Positions 1 through 9,684 of a DNA stretch of 64,000 nt are shown one piece after another. The translations under genes were made by a program, and so were the position numbers. How positions within the stretch are numbered: position 1 is the first letter of the stretch; each line of letters starts with the position of its first letter. Source of the stretch: Corynebacterium choanae (GTDB lineage Bacteria; Actinomycetota; Actinomycetes; Mycobacteriales; Mycobacteriaceae); contig NZ_CP033896.1 in the NCBI RefSeq assembly GCF_003813965.1, forward strand, positions 1,922,001 through 1,986,000. Direction: 5' to 3'. Below the pieces are notes generated by a model that saw nothing but the letters and a program-made list of their open reading frames with translations, ran no database searches and was not told the origin of the DNA.

Positions 1-327
1 ATCCCAGCCGACAGTTGGATGGGCTGCCACTCCGACAGGTTTATTGACGGCGATAATGTCTTCGTCGGCATACAGCACGTCCATGCCGGCGACTTCCATC
101 GGCTCAGGTTCGGCCCGTTCAACCGGAAACAATGTGGCGGTCAACAGCCGGTCGGCCACGAGCCGATCAGATTTACCTACTACCACCCCGTCGATAGACA
201 CGTCACCTGCTGTTGCCAGATCAGCTGCCTGGGTGCGGGAAATTCCAAACAGTTTCGCCAATCCGGCATCAACACGCATCCCGTCGAGCCCGTCTGGAAT
301 TGGTAAGCAGCGAACAGGTCTATCCAC
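1..327 (-). CDS. rluD: RluD-type 23S rRNA pseudouridine synthase, N-terminal part only
   Basis: Partial gene that runs off the left edge; 109 codons are visible. The first part reads as an S4 RNA-binding domain (DGMRVDAGLAKLFGISRTQA, then a VSIDGVVV turn). It is followed by the start of the RluA/RluD catalytic domain (DIIAVNKPVGVAAHPTVGW). The family isomerises uridines in helix 69 of 23S rRNA; the catalytic Asp lies outside the window. The proposed GTG start at 327 overlaps the lspA stop, which fits the usual lspA-rluD translational coupling. Family assignment is firm. The exact paralogue (RluD rather than another RluA-family member) is inferred from the lspA neighbour. Confidence 0.88.
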   Translation of the reverse strand, partial: MDRPVRCLPIPDGLDGMRVDAGLAKLFGISRTQAADLATAGDVSIDGVVVGKSDRLVADRLLTATLFPVERAEPEPMEVAGMDVLYADEDIIAVNKPVGVAAHPTVGWD

Positions 328-874
328 GGCGCACCCCCTGATCCTGCGCGGTGTTTGCTGCCGCAGCAGCGGTGGTGTCCGGCTTATGGTCTTCGAAGGT
401 TTCCGGGTGGCGAATCATAGCAATGATCAACAATGCTACCCCGACGGTGATAAACGAGTCGGCGATATTGAACACTGCAAACGACCCCACCGAGATGAAG
501 TCGACTACATGGCCGACGAAAAACCCGGGGGCGCGAAACAGCCGGTCGCAAAGATTACCGGCTGCACCGCCGGCAATCATCGCCAAATACACGGCCGCAG
601 AGGTGACGGTTATTCGGCGGGAGACGAACCCTAAAATTCCCACCACGAACACCAACTGGATGGTGGTGAAAATCCAGGTCATTGAAGAACCGATAGAGAA
701 TGCCGCACCGGAATTAAACAGCAGCCGCAGGCGGAACCAGTCCCCGATGAGGGGGTGGGTCTGCCCCGGTTGCAGCAGGTGGAGCATCGCAGCCTTACTG
801 CACTGGTCGACCAGGACAATACCTATTGCGATGCCGAGCATAAGCGGCACATGATTGCGGTGGGATGCTTTCAC
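320..874 (-). CDS. lspA: Lipoprotein signal peptidase (signal peptidase II)
   Basis: Membrane aspartyl protease that removes signal peptides from diacylglyceryl-modified prolipoproteins; two lipoproteins are encoded next door. Family motifs are clear: DQCSK in the first membrane helix, NSGAAFS, GGAAGNLCDRLF with the first catalytic Asp, and VVDFISVGSFAVFNIADSF with the second. About four hydrophobic segments are visible. The open frame extends to a GTG at 925, but that adds a 17-residue N-terminus with CPEC that is not typical and runs into the divergent gene's upstream region. I prefer the GTG at 874 (184 aa), although its purine-rich upstream tract is very close. The start is therefore uncertain; the function is not. 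Confidence 0.9.
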   Translation of the reverse strand: MKASHRNHVPLMLGIAIGIVLVDQCSKAAMLHLLQPGQTHPLIGDWFRLRLLFNSGAAFSIGSSMTWIFTTIQLVFVVGILGFVSRRITVTSAAVYLAMIAGGAAGNLCDRLFRAPGFFVGHVVDFISVGSFAVFNIADSFITVGVALLIIAMIRHPETFEDHKPDTTAAAAANTAQDQGVRRG

Positions 875-939
875 GCCCCCTATTGTGGCGGTTACCCCGC
901 ACTCGGGGCAATTTAGCGTCCACACGGTAGATTACTGGC

Positions 940-2082
940 ATGGACGATCAACAACATCGCACCCCTGGTGCTGCCCTCTTTCCCCGTCGCCTTGGCGTAC
1001 TGCTTGCCACGCTCGTATGCACAACGCTGCCAATCGCTGCCTGCAGCAGCACCGATGAGCAGCAAGCATCCCCTGCAAATGGGCTTTCGGCAACCGGTGA
1101 CGCGGCTGCGGGCACAGCAGATTCCACCGCAGCGGGGAGTAACACCGGCACGATTGAAGTCGCCGCACCAAAGCTGACAGTGCTCAACGACGGTGAGGGG
1201 CAACGCTATCTGCTTCGGTTCGACGTTCCCACCACAGCGACCCCAACTTCAGCCGATGCCCCAATTCGCCGGGGCGCCAGTGTGATATTCGGTTTCACCC
1301 AGGAAGTCACCGGGGAACAACCAGATCCGGCACCCGTCGCCCCAGCTGACACTGTTACCGCTTCCCTGCTGCTGCTTGGCAGCCACCGGGACCAAACAGA
1401 CAGTGTTCACACGCCAACTGTGGGAAACGGCACGGGGGTACCGCGCGGCGAAATCCACACCTCGTATGAGGTCGCTCAGCCCACCATCAGCGATAATCCG
1501 CTCAACGAATCGATGGTAACCGGTGACGGGTTTATTATCGACGCCTGGCAGAAACCTAACGGGGCTGTCACCCACTTGTCGTTTACCGCCCCAGCAGGCG
1601 CCGACGACACCGCCCGTGCACTGATTGAGGATCAAGCCTATTCCCTCTTTGGGATCCAACCAGTATTTCCCGAGCAACCGGTTGGTGTCGGTGCACAGTG
1701 GAAGGTTGCTAGCCCCAAACTTGGTGATGCAAGCCAGCTACAAACAGTTACCTACACGGTCGAAGCAATCAACCCGACAGGGCCTGGTGGGGCACCAGTT
1801 GTTGACTTAACTGTCACCATCGATGCCCATCCAGCGTTAAAAGAGATCGCATTGCGCGAAGTCGAACCAGGTGTGGCAGGCACGTTACATGTGCTTTCAG
1901 CGACCACCACCGCATCCGGCACTGCCCGGGTGGATCTTGCGGAACCGTTGCCAACCACGTGGTATTCCGACACGCTCACCCGGGTGATTTATGGACCAAA
2001 TCCTGATGTGGAAACCAGTGGGCAGCAACAAGTAGTACAAGATACGCACACCATCGTCTCGATGGAACAGCCGAAACCCTAA
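940..2082 (+). CDS. Putative secreted lipoprotein of unknown function
   Basis: 380-residue protein. The N-terminus has an Arg-rich start, a hydrophobic stretch and a lipobox ending IAAC followed by SS, so it should be lipid-anchored on the cytoplasmic membrane with a Ser/Thr/Ala-rich linker. The rest is predicted extracellular and beta-rich (for example GQRYLLRFDVP, GVGAQWKVASP, VVDLTVTIDAHP) with no cysteines or recognisable catalytic motif. It resembles the loosely defined DUF6263-type lipoproteins of actinobacteria, but I hold that only weakly. It is transcribed divergently from lspA, which processes such proteins. It ends before a strong bidirectional hairpin shared with the convergent lipoprotein gene. 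Confidence 0.75.
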   Translation: MDDQQHRTPGAALFPRRLGVLLATLVCTTLPIAACSSTDEQQASPANGLSATGDAAAGTADSTAAGSNTGTIEVAAPKLTVLNDGEGQRYLLRFDVPTTATPTSADAPIRRGASVIFGFTQEVTGEQPDPAPVAPADTVTASLLLLGSHRDQTDSVHTPTVGNGTGVPRGEIHTSYEVAQPTISDNPLNESMVTGDGFIIDAWQKPNGAVTHLSFTAPAGADDTARALIEDQAYSLFGIQPVFPEQPVGVGAQWKVASPKLGDASQLQTVTYTVEAINPTGPGGAPVVDLTVTIDAHPALKEIALREVEPGVAGTLHVLSATTTASGTARVDLAEPLPTTWYSDTLTRVIYGPNPDVETSGQQQVVQDTHTIVSMEQPKP

Positions 2083-2196
2083 CCGGCGCCACGCGGAAAA
2101 CCCCATTGTTGCCTGCCGGAACTCAGGTGGTCTCTAGCTTTGCCGCTGTACCCCACAAGCAGACAGCACAAATGAGCACTGCAGGAAGAGAAAAGT

Positions 2197-2239
2197 AAAC
2201 AGGCCAAGGAGCGTTTTTGCATCGCTCATTGGCCTGTTT
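2197..2239. terminator. Bidirectional intrinsic terminator
   Basis: Perfect 11-bp inverted repeat (AAACAGGCCAA / TTGGCCTGTTT) with a nested GAGCG/CGCTC stem. It sits between the convergent lipoprotein genes ending at 2082 and 2290. T-rich sequence follows on the plus strand and an A-rich flank precedes it, so it can serve both. Confidence 0.8.
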
Positions 2240-2289
2240 GTTTACGCCGGCGGAAAGCGCAGCATCAGCTGCCGGCACATGGGGGTTTC

Positions 2290-2931
2290 CTATTCGGCAG
2301 GTGCTGGCTCCTCGGCTGGGGCATCTGCTGGTGGTGGGGTGAGATCTTGGGTGTCTACTGCAGGTGCTTGCGGATCATTCGAGCACAATGCAGGAATCTG
2401 CGACTGGTCAAGTCCGGCATTCACAATCAAGGTGCATGCCCACACTTGAGCAAGCTTCCAATGCCCATCCTCATAGACGAACTCCACGTCGGAGGCGATT
2501 TGCGGATCTCGATCGGGCAGGGTTGCTTTCACCACCGTCAACACGCTGGTTGGGCCATACCCGGGCAATACCGGTGGAACTACGAGAAATTCTGCCCCGG
2601 ATTCGGCTTTCGACTGTGCCATGATGTCAAATAGTTCAGGGGCGGTTTCGCCCCCTTGCACCGTGAGTACCCGCTGCTCAATGGGTGCGGAGGGGTCTGT
2701 GGCAAGCTGCAGTACCGCATTCAGCTCTTCCGGGGTGGGGATAGCCACATCAGCGGTGGAAGGGGCGGCATTCGAACTGCTTGTGGCGGCACTTGCCGCG
2801 GTGGATGCAGTGACACTGCTGGCCGTCGTGGTGTCATCGTCACTGGAACAGCCAGCTAACACTAAAGCTCCGGCGGCCACACAGCCGGCGATCACACGTT
2901 GGTAAGTACTCGCAAACACGGGTTCGATCAT
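2290..2931 (-). CDS. Mtb12-like lipoprotein
   Basis: 213-residue lipoprotein. The ATG at 2931 is preceded by a good ribosome site (AGGAG, 3 nt before ATG). It gives a signal peptide with lipobox VLAGC-SS, whereas the longer open frame to 3114 has no such signal. After a Thr/Ser/Ala-rich linker comes PTPEELNAVLQLA...VLTVQGG, then a beta-rich region ending in EFVYEDGHWKLAQVWACTLI. That layout resembles the mycobacterial Mtb12/CFP-2 family, whose role is unknown. Two Cys near the C-terminus (WACTL and ALCSN) could form a disulfide outside the cell. The Pro/Ala/Glu-rich tail looks disordered. Family link is by pattern only. Confidence 0.75.
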   Translation of the reverse strand: MIEPVFASTYQRVIAGCVAAGALVLAGCSSDDDTTTASSVTASTAASAATSSSNAAPSTADVAIPTPEELNAVLQLATDPSAPIEQRVLTVQGGETAPELFDIMAQSKAESGAEFLVVPPVLPGYGPTSVLTVVKATLPDRDPQIASDVEFVYEDGHWKLAQVWACTLIVNAGLDQSQIPALCSNDPQAPAVDTQDLTPPPADAPAEEPAPAE

Positions 2932-3540
2932 CTCTCCTAAATATTGGTGTGTGTTGGGCTTGCAGCGCACAGCACCATGCGTCACAATCTTCGCCTGCTG
3001 CACGGCCGCGAAGCTGTGCTGGCATCGCGTCCAAGCCCAGTGCCCCGGGCCGGTCACTAGTGTCACCGGCAGCAGATCCGCTGAGCTGAAATGCTCATCG
3101 GGTTTTCCTGACATGGCTGCGGACTACACGAAGTAGAACATGCAAAACAAGCAGCCTGCTGCACGCTGGCACTGGTTGCCCGTACAACTGGTTGACACCG
3201 GACAGATCCCGCCCATAGGCGGCGGCATCTGCTCGCTGCTTCCACCATGGCAAGCTCATCATCCAGGACTTGCTGCTGGGCAAAACTGAGACCTGTAGAG
3301 ACCTTGCAGCCTCGCCCAACCGTTGGCGTCATCGTTGCATCCACGACAAATAATCCGGGGGCAATGAGTGACCGATACAGCACACACCTGTTTGTTATCT
3401 TCGCGTGATCATACACGGCTGCCGCTCAACCCGACGACACACACGCCCCTCTTCCCCCATTACCGTTCACCTGCAACAGGTTGGCACCGATCGCTGTCAC
3501 TATTTCTTCACACAGATCGTTGCACACAGGCGGGCAGAAT
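2932..3540. other. Gene-free divergent intergenic region
   Basis: About 600 bp between the Mtb12-like lipoprotein gene and the asparaginase gene. It must hold both promoters. Open frames here (for example on the minus strand up to 3416) have no ribosome site and no recognisable protein character. I see no repeat or RNA element. Confidence 0.5.
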
Positions 3541-4536
3541 ATGGCAAGGTTAAACACTATGACTGCCTCTTCTCCTGCGGCGGAAACTGCCGCTGCCCAA
3601 TCGCAAGACGACACCCAAGCCGCCCATATTGTGGTGATTACCACAGGTGGGACTATTGCGTGCACCGCCGATGAGCAAGGGCATCTTGTCCCAACGGTAA
3701 GCGGCGAGGAACTCATTGCCCCAGTGGCAGCCCGCTGCCCACAGGTGCAGTTCACGATTCGGGATATTCATCGTCTCGATTCGTCGTCGATGACATTCGC
3801 CGATGTTGACGGGATCGTCGCCGCAGTGCATGAAGCGCTGGCGGATGAAACCGTCACCGGGGTGATTGTCACCCACGGCACCGACTCCATGGAGGAAACT
3901 GCCTGTGCCCTGGATGTGTTTCATGCTGATCCCCGTCCGGTTGTAGTCACCGGCGCCCAGCATCCCCATAATCATCCTGACAGTGACGGGTTGTTTAACT
4001 TGCTTGATGCGGTCAATATTGTGGCTGCACCAACTGCCCAAGGCATTGGGGTGCTCATTGTTTTTGGGCGGGCAGTGCTCCCGGCGCGCGGTGCGGTGAA
4101 GTGGCACACCACCGATGAGCTTGCGTTTGCCACGAATGGCCCAGAGGAACCGGTGCGGCCGGATCCGCTGCCGGTGAAACCGTTGGCGGATATTCGAGTT
4201 GAGGTGATTGCGGCCTATCCGGGCTGTGATGGGACGTTGGTTGATGCGGCTATTGCCGCGGGTGCCCAAGGGTTAGTGGTGTGTGGTTTGGGCAGTGGCA
4301 ATGTTGCTCAGGCGCTCGGTAACCGGCTGGCTGAAGTGTTGAAGGATGGGATTCCAGTGGTGTTGACTACTCGGGTTCCGCGGGGTGAGGTCACCGCCCT
4401 GTATGGCGGTGGAGGTGGTGGTGCAACATTGCATCAATTGGGGGCGATTGGTTCGAGTTATTTGCGGGCCGGTCAAGCGCGGGTGTTGCTTGCAGCCGCA
4501 ATCGCTACCGGTGTGCATCCGCAAACCTTGTTCTGA
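3541..4536 (+). CDS. ansA: L-asparaginase
   Basis: Hydrolyses L-asparagine to aspartate and ammonia. Both family signatures are present: TTGGTIACTADEQG near the N-terminus, carrying the nucleophilic Thr, and THGTDSMEETA in the middle, carrying the second Thr-Asp of the active site. The fold also shows GAQHPHNHPDSDGLFNL and the C-terminal-domain GLGSGNV. From ATG 3541 it is 331 residues, normal for the bacterial enzyme. An in-frame ATG at 3559 has an AAGG 9 nt upstream and is an equally good start. There is no signal peptide after either start, so it is likely cytosolic. It stands alone and converges on the next gene. Confidence 0.9.
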   Translation: MARLNTMTASSPAAETAAAQSQDDTQAAHIVVITTGGTIACTADEQGHLVPTVSGEELIAPVAARCPQVQFTIRDIHRLDSSSMTFADVDGIVAAVHEALADETVTGVIVTHGTDSMEETACALDVFHADPRPVVVTGAQHPHNHPDSDGLFNLLDAVNIVAAPTAQGIGVLIVFGRAVLPARGAVKWHTTDELAFATNGPEEPVRPDPLPVKPLADIRVEVIAAYPGCDGTLVDAAIAAGAQGLVVCGLGSGNVAQALGNRLAEVLKDGIPVVLTTRVPRGEVTALYGGGGGGATLHQLGAIGSSYLRAGQARVLLAAAIATGVHPQTLF

Positions 4537-4672
4537 TTCATCTGTTGGGCAACGTGTGTGGTAGCTGCGTGCAGCGCTGCTGCGGCCGGCTTCCCCCGGG
4601 CTGGGGCCGGGTCACCACCATAGGCTCCCACCGGCCTTGCTGGGGTGTACTGGTGGGTTTTTCGGTGGATGT

Positions 4673-6046
4673 CTATGGTGTGTTGTTGCCGCGGCCGGAT
4701 TGTAAGGATTGCAGTCCTGTTTCGACGCGTCGCACCAAATCTTCGTCGAGGATGTCCCGGTCTTTTAACGCGTGGCGGAGCACGGTCGCGGTCTGTTCGG
4801 CAGCGGTGGCATGGCGGGCGGAGGCGAGCATCGTCAAACCAAGGTGTGCATTGACGCGGGCGGAAAGTAGCGCTAGCCGTTGTTGTTCTTGTGCCCGGTC
4901 GTCGATACGTGCTTCCGTTGCTGCAGCACTGGTCTGCTGGTTTGGAGGTTCGTCAGCAGTGTGCGCGTGAGAGATTTCTTGCAGCACAATATCGTCGCGC
5001 AGGGTGGAGAGTTCTGCGACGTGTTCTCGTCTGATGGCGGTGGCGATGGTGATTTCCCACAAGGATCGCTGGAGCCGGGCGGCGAGGACTTGATGGGATC
5101 CTGCACCGAAGCAGTGCGCTGCAGTGTGCAGCATCGAGTCGAGCAGATCGAGGACGCGACCGGCTTGGCGGGGGCGGGCGGCAATAATCATCCCCACACT
5201 GTTGGCGACATACCACTCCCAGGCGGTGGCCGCATCGTGCACCACAATCGCGGAATGAAATGCGCCAGTGCCGCTAGCGGGTGCGATCGCTTGTTGCCAG
5301 CGTTTTATTACCCGTCGGGCTTGCGCGCAGGTGACATCGGTTGGCTCCCCGCAGCCGGAAAGTTCCCACTGGGCGGGATCGTCGCTGTCTTCCTCCCGGG
5401 CGGAATCGTATCCAGTGGCAAAGAGGGTGATTGCTGCTTCGGCGGCAACGATGGCATCCTCAAAGAGTTGAAACTTCAGCCGTAACCGCACAATATCGGC
5501 AAAGAGCGCCACCATCACCCGGGGCGGTGGAGTGGCATCCACTTCGGCGATGACATGTTCAATCTCGGCGAGGGCAAACGCAGGACCGTGCACATCTTCT
5601 AAGGCGTGCACATGGCCGCGGGATTCGTGGAGGCGGGCGGCAAGCCCGAACCGTTCCGGATAGCGGGCGATCAGTTGCACGATTTGCTGCTGGGTAAACA
5701 GTTGTGCCTGATGGTCACCACAGATTTCAAAGGTGTCCGCGAGCCGGTGCAGGGTTTCGACATAATCCCACGAGTCAGGGATGGTGGCCTTGGCGCGGTG
5801 CACCGCCCACACGGCCACGGCAACCGCCTCTAATTGCAGGGCGTCGCGGGTCTGCTGCGGTTCATGCAGCGATAATTCAGCTATCGCAATACTGAGCTGG
5901 CCGGCAATGTGGTACAGGGTTGGTTGGGTTTCGTCGAGATGTGCTTTAGCATCGGCGAAAATTTCCCGTAATGCAGCGACTTTGGCGGCTGCTTGGGTGC
6001 TGTCGTCAGGGTGTGCGGACTCATGAACATTCCCTGGGGAAGTCAT
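4673..6046 (-). CDS. Helical repeat-like protein of unknown function
   Basis: 457-residue soluble protein, unrecognised. ATG at 6046 follows a GGAGG-GGAG tract at normal spacing. It is Ala/His/Gln-rich and almost wholly alpha-helical. Pairs of amphipathic helices (for example LHRLADTFEICGDHQAQLFTQQ and LVQLIARYPERFGLAARLHE-type segments) look like degenerate TPR units. There are no membrane segments, no signal peptide and no catalytic motif. It has a short low-complexity N-terminus. It is flanked by long intergenic DNA and belongs to no visible operon. A scaffold role would be a guess; I assign no function. Confidence 0.7.
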   Translation of the reverse strand: MTSPGNVHESAHPDDSTQAAAKVAALREIFADAKAHLDETQPTLYHIAGQLSIAIAELSLHEPQQTRDALQLEAVAVAVWAVHRAKATIPDSWDYVETLHRLADTFEICGDHQAQLFTQQQIVQLIARYPERFGLAARLHESRGHVHALEDVHGPAFALAEIEHVIAEVDATPPPRVMVALFADIVRLRLKFQLFEDAIVAAEAAITLFATGYDSAREEDSDDPAQWELSGCGEPTDVTCAQARRVIKRWQQAIAPASGTGAFHSAIVVHDAATAWEWYVANSVGMIIAARPRQAGRVLDLLDSMLHTAAHCFGAGSHQVLAARLQRSLWEITIATAIRREHVAELSTLRDDIVLQEISHAHTADEPPNQQTSAAATEARIDDRAQEQQRLALLSARVNAHLGLTMLASARHATAAEQTATVLRHALKDRDILDEDLVRRVETGLQSLQSGRGNNTP

Positions 6047-6584
6047 CGACTCTCCACCTCCTCAAGGGGAAGTTCGCGGGACAATTTGTACACCGCGAAG
6101 GGCAAGCGTTTTCCAGCTCCGCCGGTATCTCTGGCGGGCAACCGGATGATGCGTCACCGATGTGACGCGTCTGGGTGGTCGCTGCAACGGTGCGGTCGCT
6201 GCGGTGTGACCACACTGCTATCCCTATCAACCTGTGCATCACTGCGGCCACTGTGATCGCTGTCTGTGAATGCAGCGATCCTTGTAGCGGCTGCTTGCCA
6301 GCGCAGTGAAGCCCGGGAATGCTCCCCACTGTATCAGTAATCATCATCCCATTGCTAGAGCAACAAAATATGCCCTCAACTGCGGAAATCCGCGGCACAA
6401 AAACAGTGCAATCCTGGCTGTTTTCAACCCCAGCTAGCCCCGGTACCATCTCCGCCACCGACCCCTTATCATGCGTAGCTCTTGCCAATTTCGTCCGTAA
6501 ATACACACAACTTGGGTGGTGCTCTCCAGCCACGGCACCCCACACGGCGAACTATCTCCCCACCCAGGGGCGCAACAGCACCGG
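6047..6584. other. Gene-free region, 538 bp
   Basis: Lies between the end of dinB and the start of the unknown helical-protein gene, both on the minus strand, so it should carry the latter's promoter. Open frames on either strand lack ribosome sites and protein-like composition. No clear hairpin terminator for dinB was seen. Confidence 0.45.
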
Positions 6585-8147
6585 TTACCTTTGAGCGTGT
6601 GTACCGGTATCTTGTTGTGCCGATGCATCACCTAGCGGCACGAGCACTGTATCGGCACCTGGCTCAGCCACAATGCCATGGGTGCGCCGCAACTCGGCAC
6701 GTTCCTGCAGACGTTGTTTCCTGGCATCCGCCGCCGCCTGCTCGGCACAGGCAGCAATCATTGATTCATCCCAATCGAGACAATCAAACGGATCACCTTC
6801 AACCAGCAACGGATCATCTTCTTCAAACGACCGCACCCGACCAGGGCCGGTGGTCCGCGACTCGAAACGAACCGTCACCACCCCATGCCCAATGCCCTGC
6901 ACCCAGCCGGAACCATAGCGCAAATGAAACACATCCGCAGTTGGCTGAAACCGCAGCCCAGGTTGCACTGCCCGCCGCATTTCACCTTCCGCCGGGAGAC
7001 TTCCCGGCAACGACTCTTGCACACTGCTGCCCCGCACCCCAGCCTCGTAAGTCTCCACCTGCGACTCAGCAGACCGCAGCTGATCCAACTCGGGGAAAAA
7101 CACATCCTGCACCGCCGCATCTAACCCGGAAAAACTCACCCCCACCAACCGGATCGGACCGGTCTCTGCGATCGGGCGGGTGGCCGCATGCGCCAGGTTG
7201 CGCAATGTTTGCCGATCATCGGTGGCATACGTCAGCGACTGGGAACGACTCGACTGTGAAAAATCGGCACGTTTCTGTTTCACCGTAACCGTTTTCGCGC
7301 CGCGACCATCAGCAACCAGTCTGCGATAGGCACCTGCAAACGCCCGATCAACAGCCTCCCGCACACCCGGATCAGTAATAATATCCGTCGGATAGGTGTG
7401 CTCTTGGGATACTTGCTTCGCCATCGCCCGCGGCACCACCGGACGATTATCGACACCATTGGCAAACTCCCACAATTGGCGCCCCACTGAAGAACCCACA
7501 AGAGTTGCCGCCATCGACTGGCGGAGCCCGGCAAACTGACCAATGGTTGCAACTCCGTGCGCCGCAAGTTTCTGTGCAGCAACAGGACCTACCCCCCACA
7601 GTGCAGTAACCGGCAGCGGCCACACCTTAGTGGCCAAATCCTGTTGGGCAATCACTGCAGTACCGGCAGGTTTCGCCAACCCGGAGGCAATTTTTGCCAA
7701 CTGTTTCCCCGGACCTATCCCCACCGATGCCGGCAAACCCACTTCGGTGGCGATACAGTCTCGAAGCTCATCACCAAACGCTGCCGCCGCAGCAACAGTC
7801 GCTTGTTGCAAAGCCGGCGGCTCAATAAACGCCTCATCCACGCTTAACTGTTCAATCACCCCATAACGCTCAGCTAACAGCTGAAAAATACGGTGCGACA
7901 ACACCGAATACACCGGTTTACGGGGAGCCACCGTCACCGCCCGCAGCCCACAACACGCCCGCGCCTGCACCATCGGCTGTGCAGAATGCGCCCCTAAAGC
8001 ACGCGCCTCATAAGAACACCCAGCCACCACCCCACGACCGTGCACCCCACCGACAAGCACTGGCCTGCCCTGCAAGGTTGGACGGGTGAGCTGTTCACAC
8101 GATGCGAAAAACGCATCCATATCTATGTGCACCACCCAGCGACTCAT
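6585..8147 (-). CDS. dinB: DNA polymerase IV (Y-family), long form
   Basis: Error-prone translesion polymerase. Catalytic motifs are intact: HIDMDAFFAS at residues 7-16 (first metal-binding Asp pair) and LSVDEAFIEPP around residue 105 (Asp-Glu). Helix-hairpin-helix text follows (SVGIGPGKQLAKIASGLAKPAG and LWGVGPVAAQKLAAHGVATIGQFA). The little-finger domain ends with GPIRLVGVSFSGLD. At 520 residues it is about 100 longer than typical DinB. The extra C-terminal part has a YGSGWVQGIGHGVVTVRFES stretch seen in actinobacterial DinB proteins, then an Ala/Arg-rich tail. I saw no clear LexA box upstream, so SOS control is not supported by the sequence. Confidence 0.92.
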   Translation of the reverse strand: MSRWVVHIDMDAFFASCEQLTRPTLQGRPVLVGGVHGRGVVAGCSYEARALGAHSAQPMVQARACCGLRAVTVAPRKPVYSVLSHRIFQLLAERYGVIEQLSVDEAFIEPPALQQATVAAAAAFGDELRDCIATEVGLPASVGIGPGKQLAKIASGLAKPAGTAVIAQQDLATKVWPLPVTALWGVGPVAAQKLAAHGVATIGQFAGLRQSMAATLVGSSVGRQLWEFANGVDNRPVVPRAMAKQVSQEHTYPTDIITDPGVREAVDRAFAGAYRRLVADGRGAKTVTVKQKRADFSQSSRSQSLTYATDDRQTLRNLAHAATRPIAETGPIRLVGVSFSGLDAAVQDVFFPELDQLRSAESQVETYEAGVRGSSVQESLPGSLPAEGEMRRAVQPGLRFQPTADVFHLRYGSGWVQGIGHGVVTVRFESRTTGPGRVRSFEEDDPLLVEGDPFDCLDWDESMIAACAEQAAADARKQRLQERAELRRTHGIVAEPGADTVLVPLGDASAQQDTGTHAQR

Positions 8148-8315
8148 GATGATGTAAACCTAACACATTGCCCACAATGCCCTCTCGGCAACCGGCCAAT
8201 TCGTCCACCAACACTCAAGTCGAAGCAGCACCCACCCCACCGCATGCAATCCCCCACCACACACCCGGCCAACCAGTCACCTCGGCCACATCTGCATGCC
8301 GCTCACAAAACAACA

Positions 8316-8360
8316 CCACAACCTGCGATTACAGACCGAATAAACAATCGCAGGTTGTGG
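8316..8360 (-). terminator. Intrinsic terminator of the MacAB-like operon
   Basis: Perfect 15-bp stem (CCACAACCTGCGATT / AATCGCAGGTTGTGG) with a 15-nt loop, 29 bp past the permease stop. On the minus strand it is followed by a T-rich GTTGTTTTG tract. Confidence 0.85.
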
Positions 8361-8388
8361 CATATCTCAACAGTGGCAGGGACTGCCC

Positions 8389-9678
8389 CTACTCGTATCG
8401 CAACGCATCCAATGGATTCAGCTTTGCCGCCTTATTTGCCGGGTGATAGCCGAAGAACAACCCAATAAACAAACTAAACAGCAACGAAATCAGCACACCC
8501 CAGATCGGTGGCCCGACCAACTGACCCATCAGTTTCGCCCCGATCATGCCGATCGCGGTACCAAACAGCACCCCAATAATGCCGCCAACTAAACAAATAA
8601 TCATCGACTCGATAACAAACTGCAGCCGAATATCCCGGCGCCTGGCACCGAGGGCTTTCCGGATACCGATCTCCCGGGTACGTTCCGTCACCGTCACCAA
8701 CATAATGTTCATCACCCCGATACCGCCGACGAGCAGCGAAATACCAGCAATCGCCGACAACCCAGCAGAAATCGTATTCAAAACTTTGCGGAAGGTATCA
8801 AACTCTTTCCGGAAATCCGACACGGTCACCCGATAATCCGGATTACTGTCATAGCGGCTGTTGAAAAACTGTTCCAACCTCGGCCCCAGGGAAGACATGT
8901 CGACACCGGGGGCGGTACGAACCGATAATGACCGAAACGAAGTCGCATCAGGAACAATCGGATCAGCAGCCGTATATGGCACATAGAGTTGCGGCTGAGA
9001 AAAGTCCCCCAGTCCTTCGATCCAGCTCTGCTCACGGGGTGCCTCCACCCCAACGATCGTGTACGAGCTCACCGTGTTCGTGCCGGTAACCACCGCACTC
9101 ACCGACGCACCAAGTGCCTCACGATCCTGGCCATGAAACAGTTCCTTCACCAGATCGCGATTGACGATCGCCACCCTGGCACCACTATCAAAATCAGCCA
9201 AATCAAAGGGCCGACCCGCCCCAACTTGCAGATCCTTCGCCGCAATATAGTCCTCCCCGATCGGAGTGAACATCGCATCGCTTTCCGGGCTGGAATCAAG
9301 TCCGGGTGTGATCGTCACCTGAACGCCCCACATCGAATAGGTAACCAGCGACACTTCCCCCGGGAACGCCGCCTTCAAGGCGCGAACATCGTCCGGGGTG
9401 AGCTGATCGCGCACCGGAACATCACCCATCATGCCAGGATATTGCGGCTCCTGCCGTTGCCCCTTGTCATCCTCCCGCTGCACCACCTGCACATTGGTGT
9501 CGTTGGCACCAGATGCCTCGATCGAGGAATACAGCTGTTTCTGCAGCGAAGCCCCCAATGTCAACACAATAATCACCGACGAGATACCAACAATCACCCC
9601 CAACAATGTGAGGACCGAGCGCATTTTATTGGCGCGCAAACTGGTCACCGCCAGTGAAATTGATTCGCCGAGATTCAT
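8389..9678 (-). CDS. MacB-like ABC transporter permease
   Basis: 429 residues. N-terminal membrane helix after a short cytosolic start ([31 protein letters not shown]), then a large extracytoplasmic MacB periplasmic-core-type domain (about residues 45-285). The FtsX domain with three membrane helices follows, including the conserved [27 protein letters not shown] coupling segment. This is the MacB topology without a fused ATPase; the ATPase is the separate gene just upstream, 6 bp away. Together with the adapter lipoprotein it should form a mechanotransmission-type exporter or signalling complex. The substrate cannot be read from the sequence. Confidence 0.9.
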   Translation of the reverse strand: MNLGESISLAVTSLRANKMRSVLTLLGVIVGISSVIIVLTLGASLQKQLYSSIEASGANDTNVQVVQREDDKGQRQEPQYPGMMGDVPVRDQLTPDDVRALKAAFPGEVSLVTYSMWGVQVTITPGLDSSPESDAMFTPIGEDYIAAKDLQVGAGRPFDLADFDSGARVAIVNRDLVKELFHGQDREALGASVSAVVTGTNTVSSYTIVGVEAPREQSWIEGLGDFSQPQLYVPYTAADPIVPDATSFRSLSVRTAPGVDMSSLGPRLEQFFNSRYDSNPDYRVTVSDFRKEFDTFRKVLNTISAGLSAIAGISLLVGGIGVMNIMLVTVTERTREIGIRKALGARRRDIRLQFVIESMIICLVGGIIGVLFGTAIGMIGAKLMGQLVGPPIWGVLISLLFSLFIGLFFGYHPANKAAKLNPLDALRYE

Positions 9679-9684
9679 CGTCGG

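Noticed and set aside
6021..6545. Minus-strand frame of 174 codons upstream of the unknown helical gene
   Set aside because: Overlaps that gene's start and ribosome site, and has Cys/His/Arg-rich random composition.
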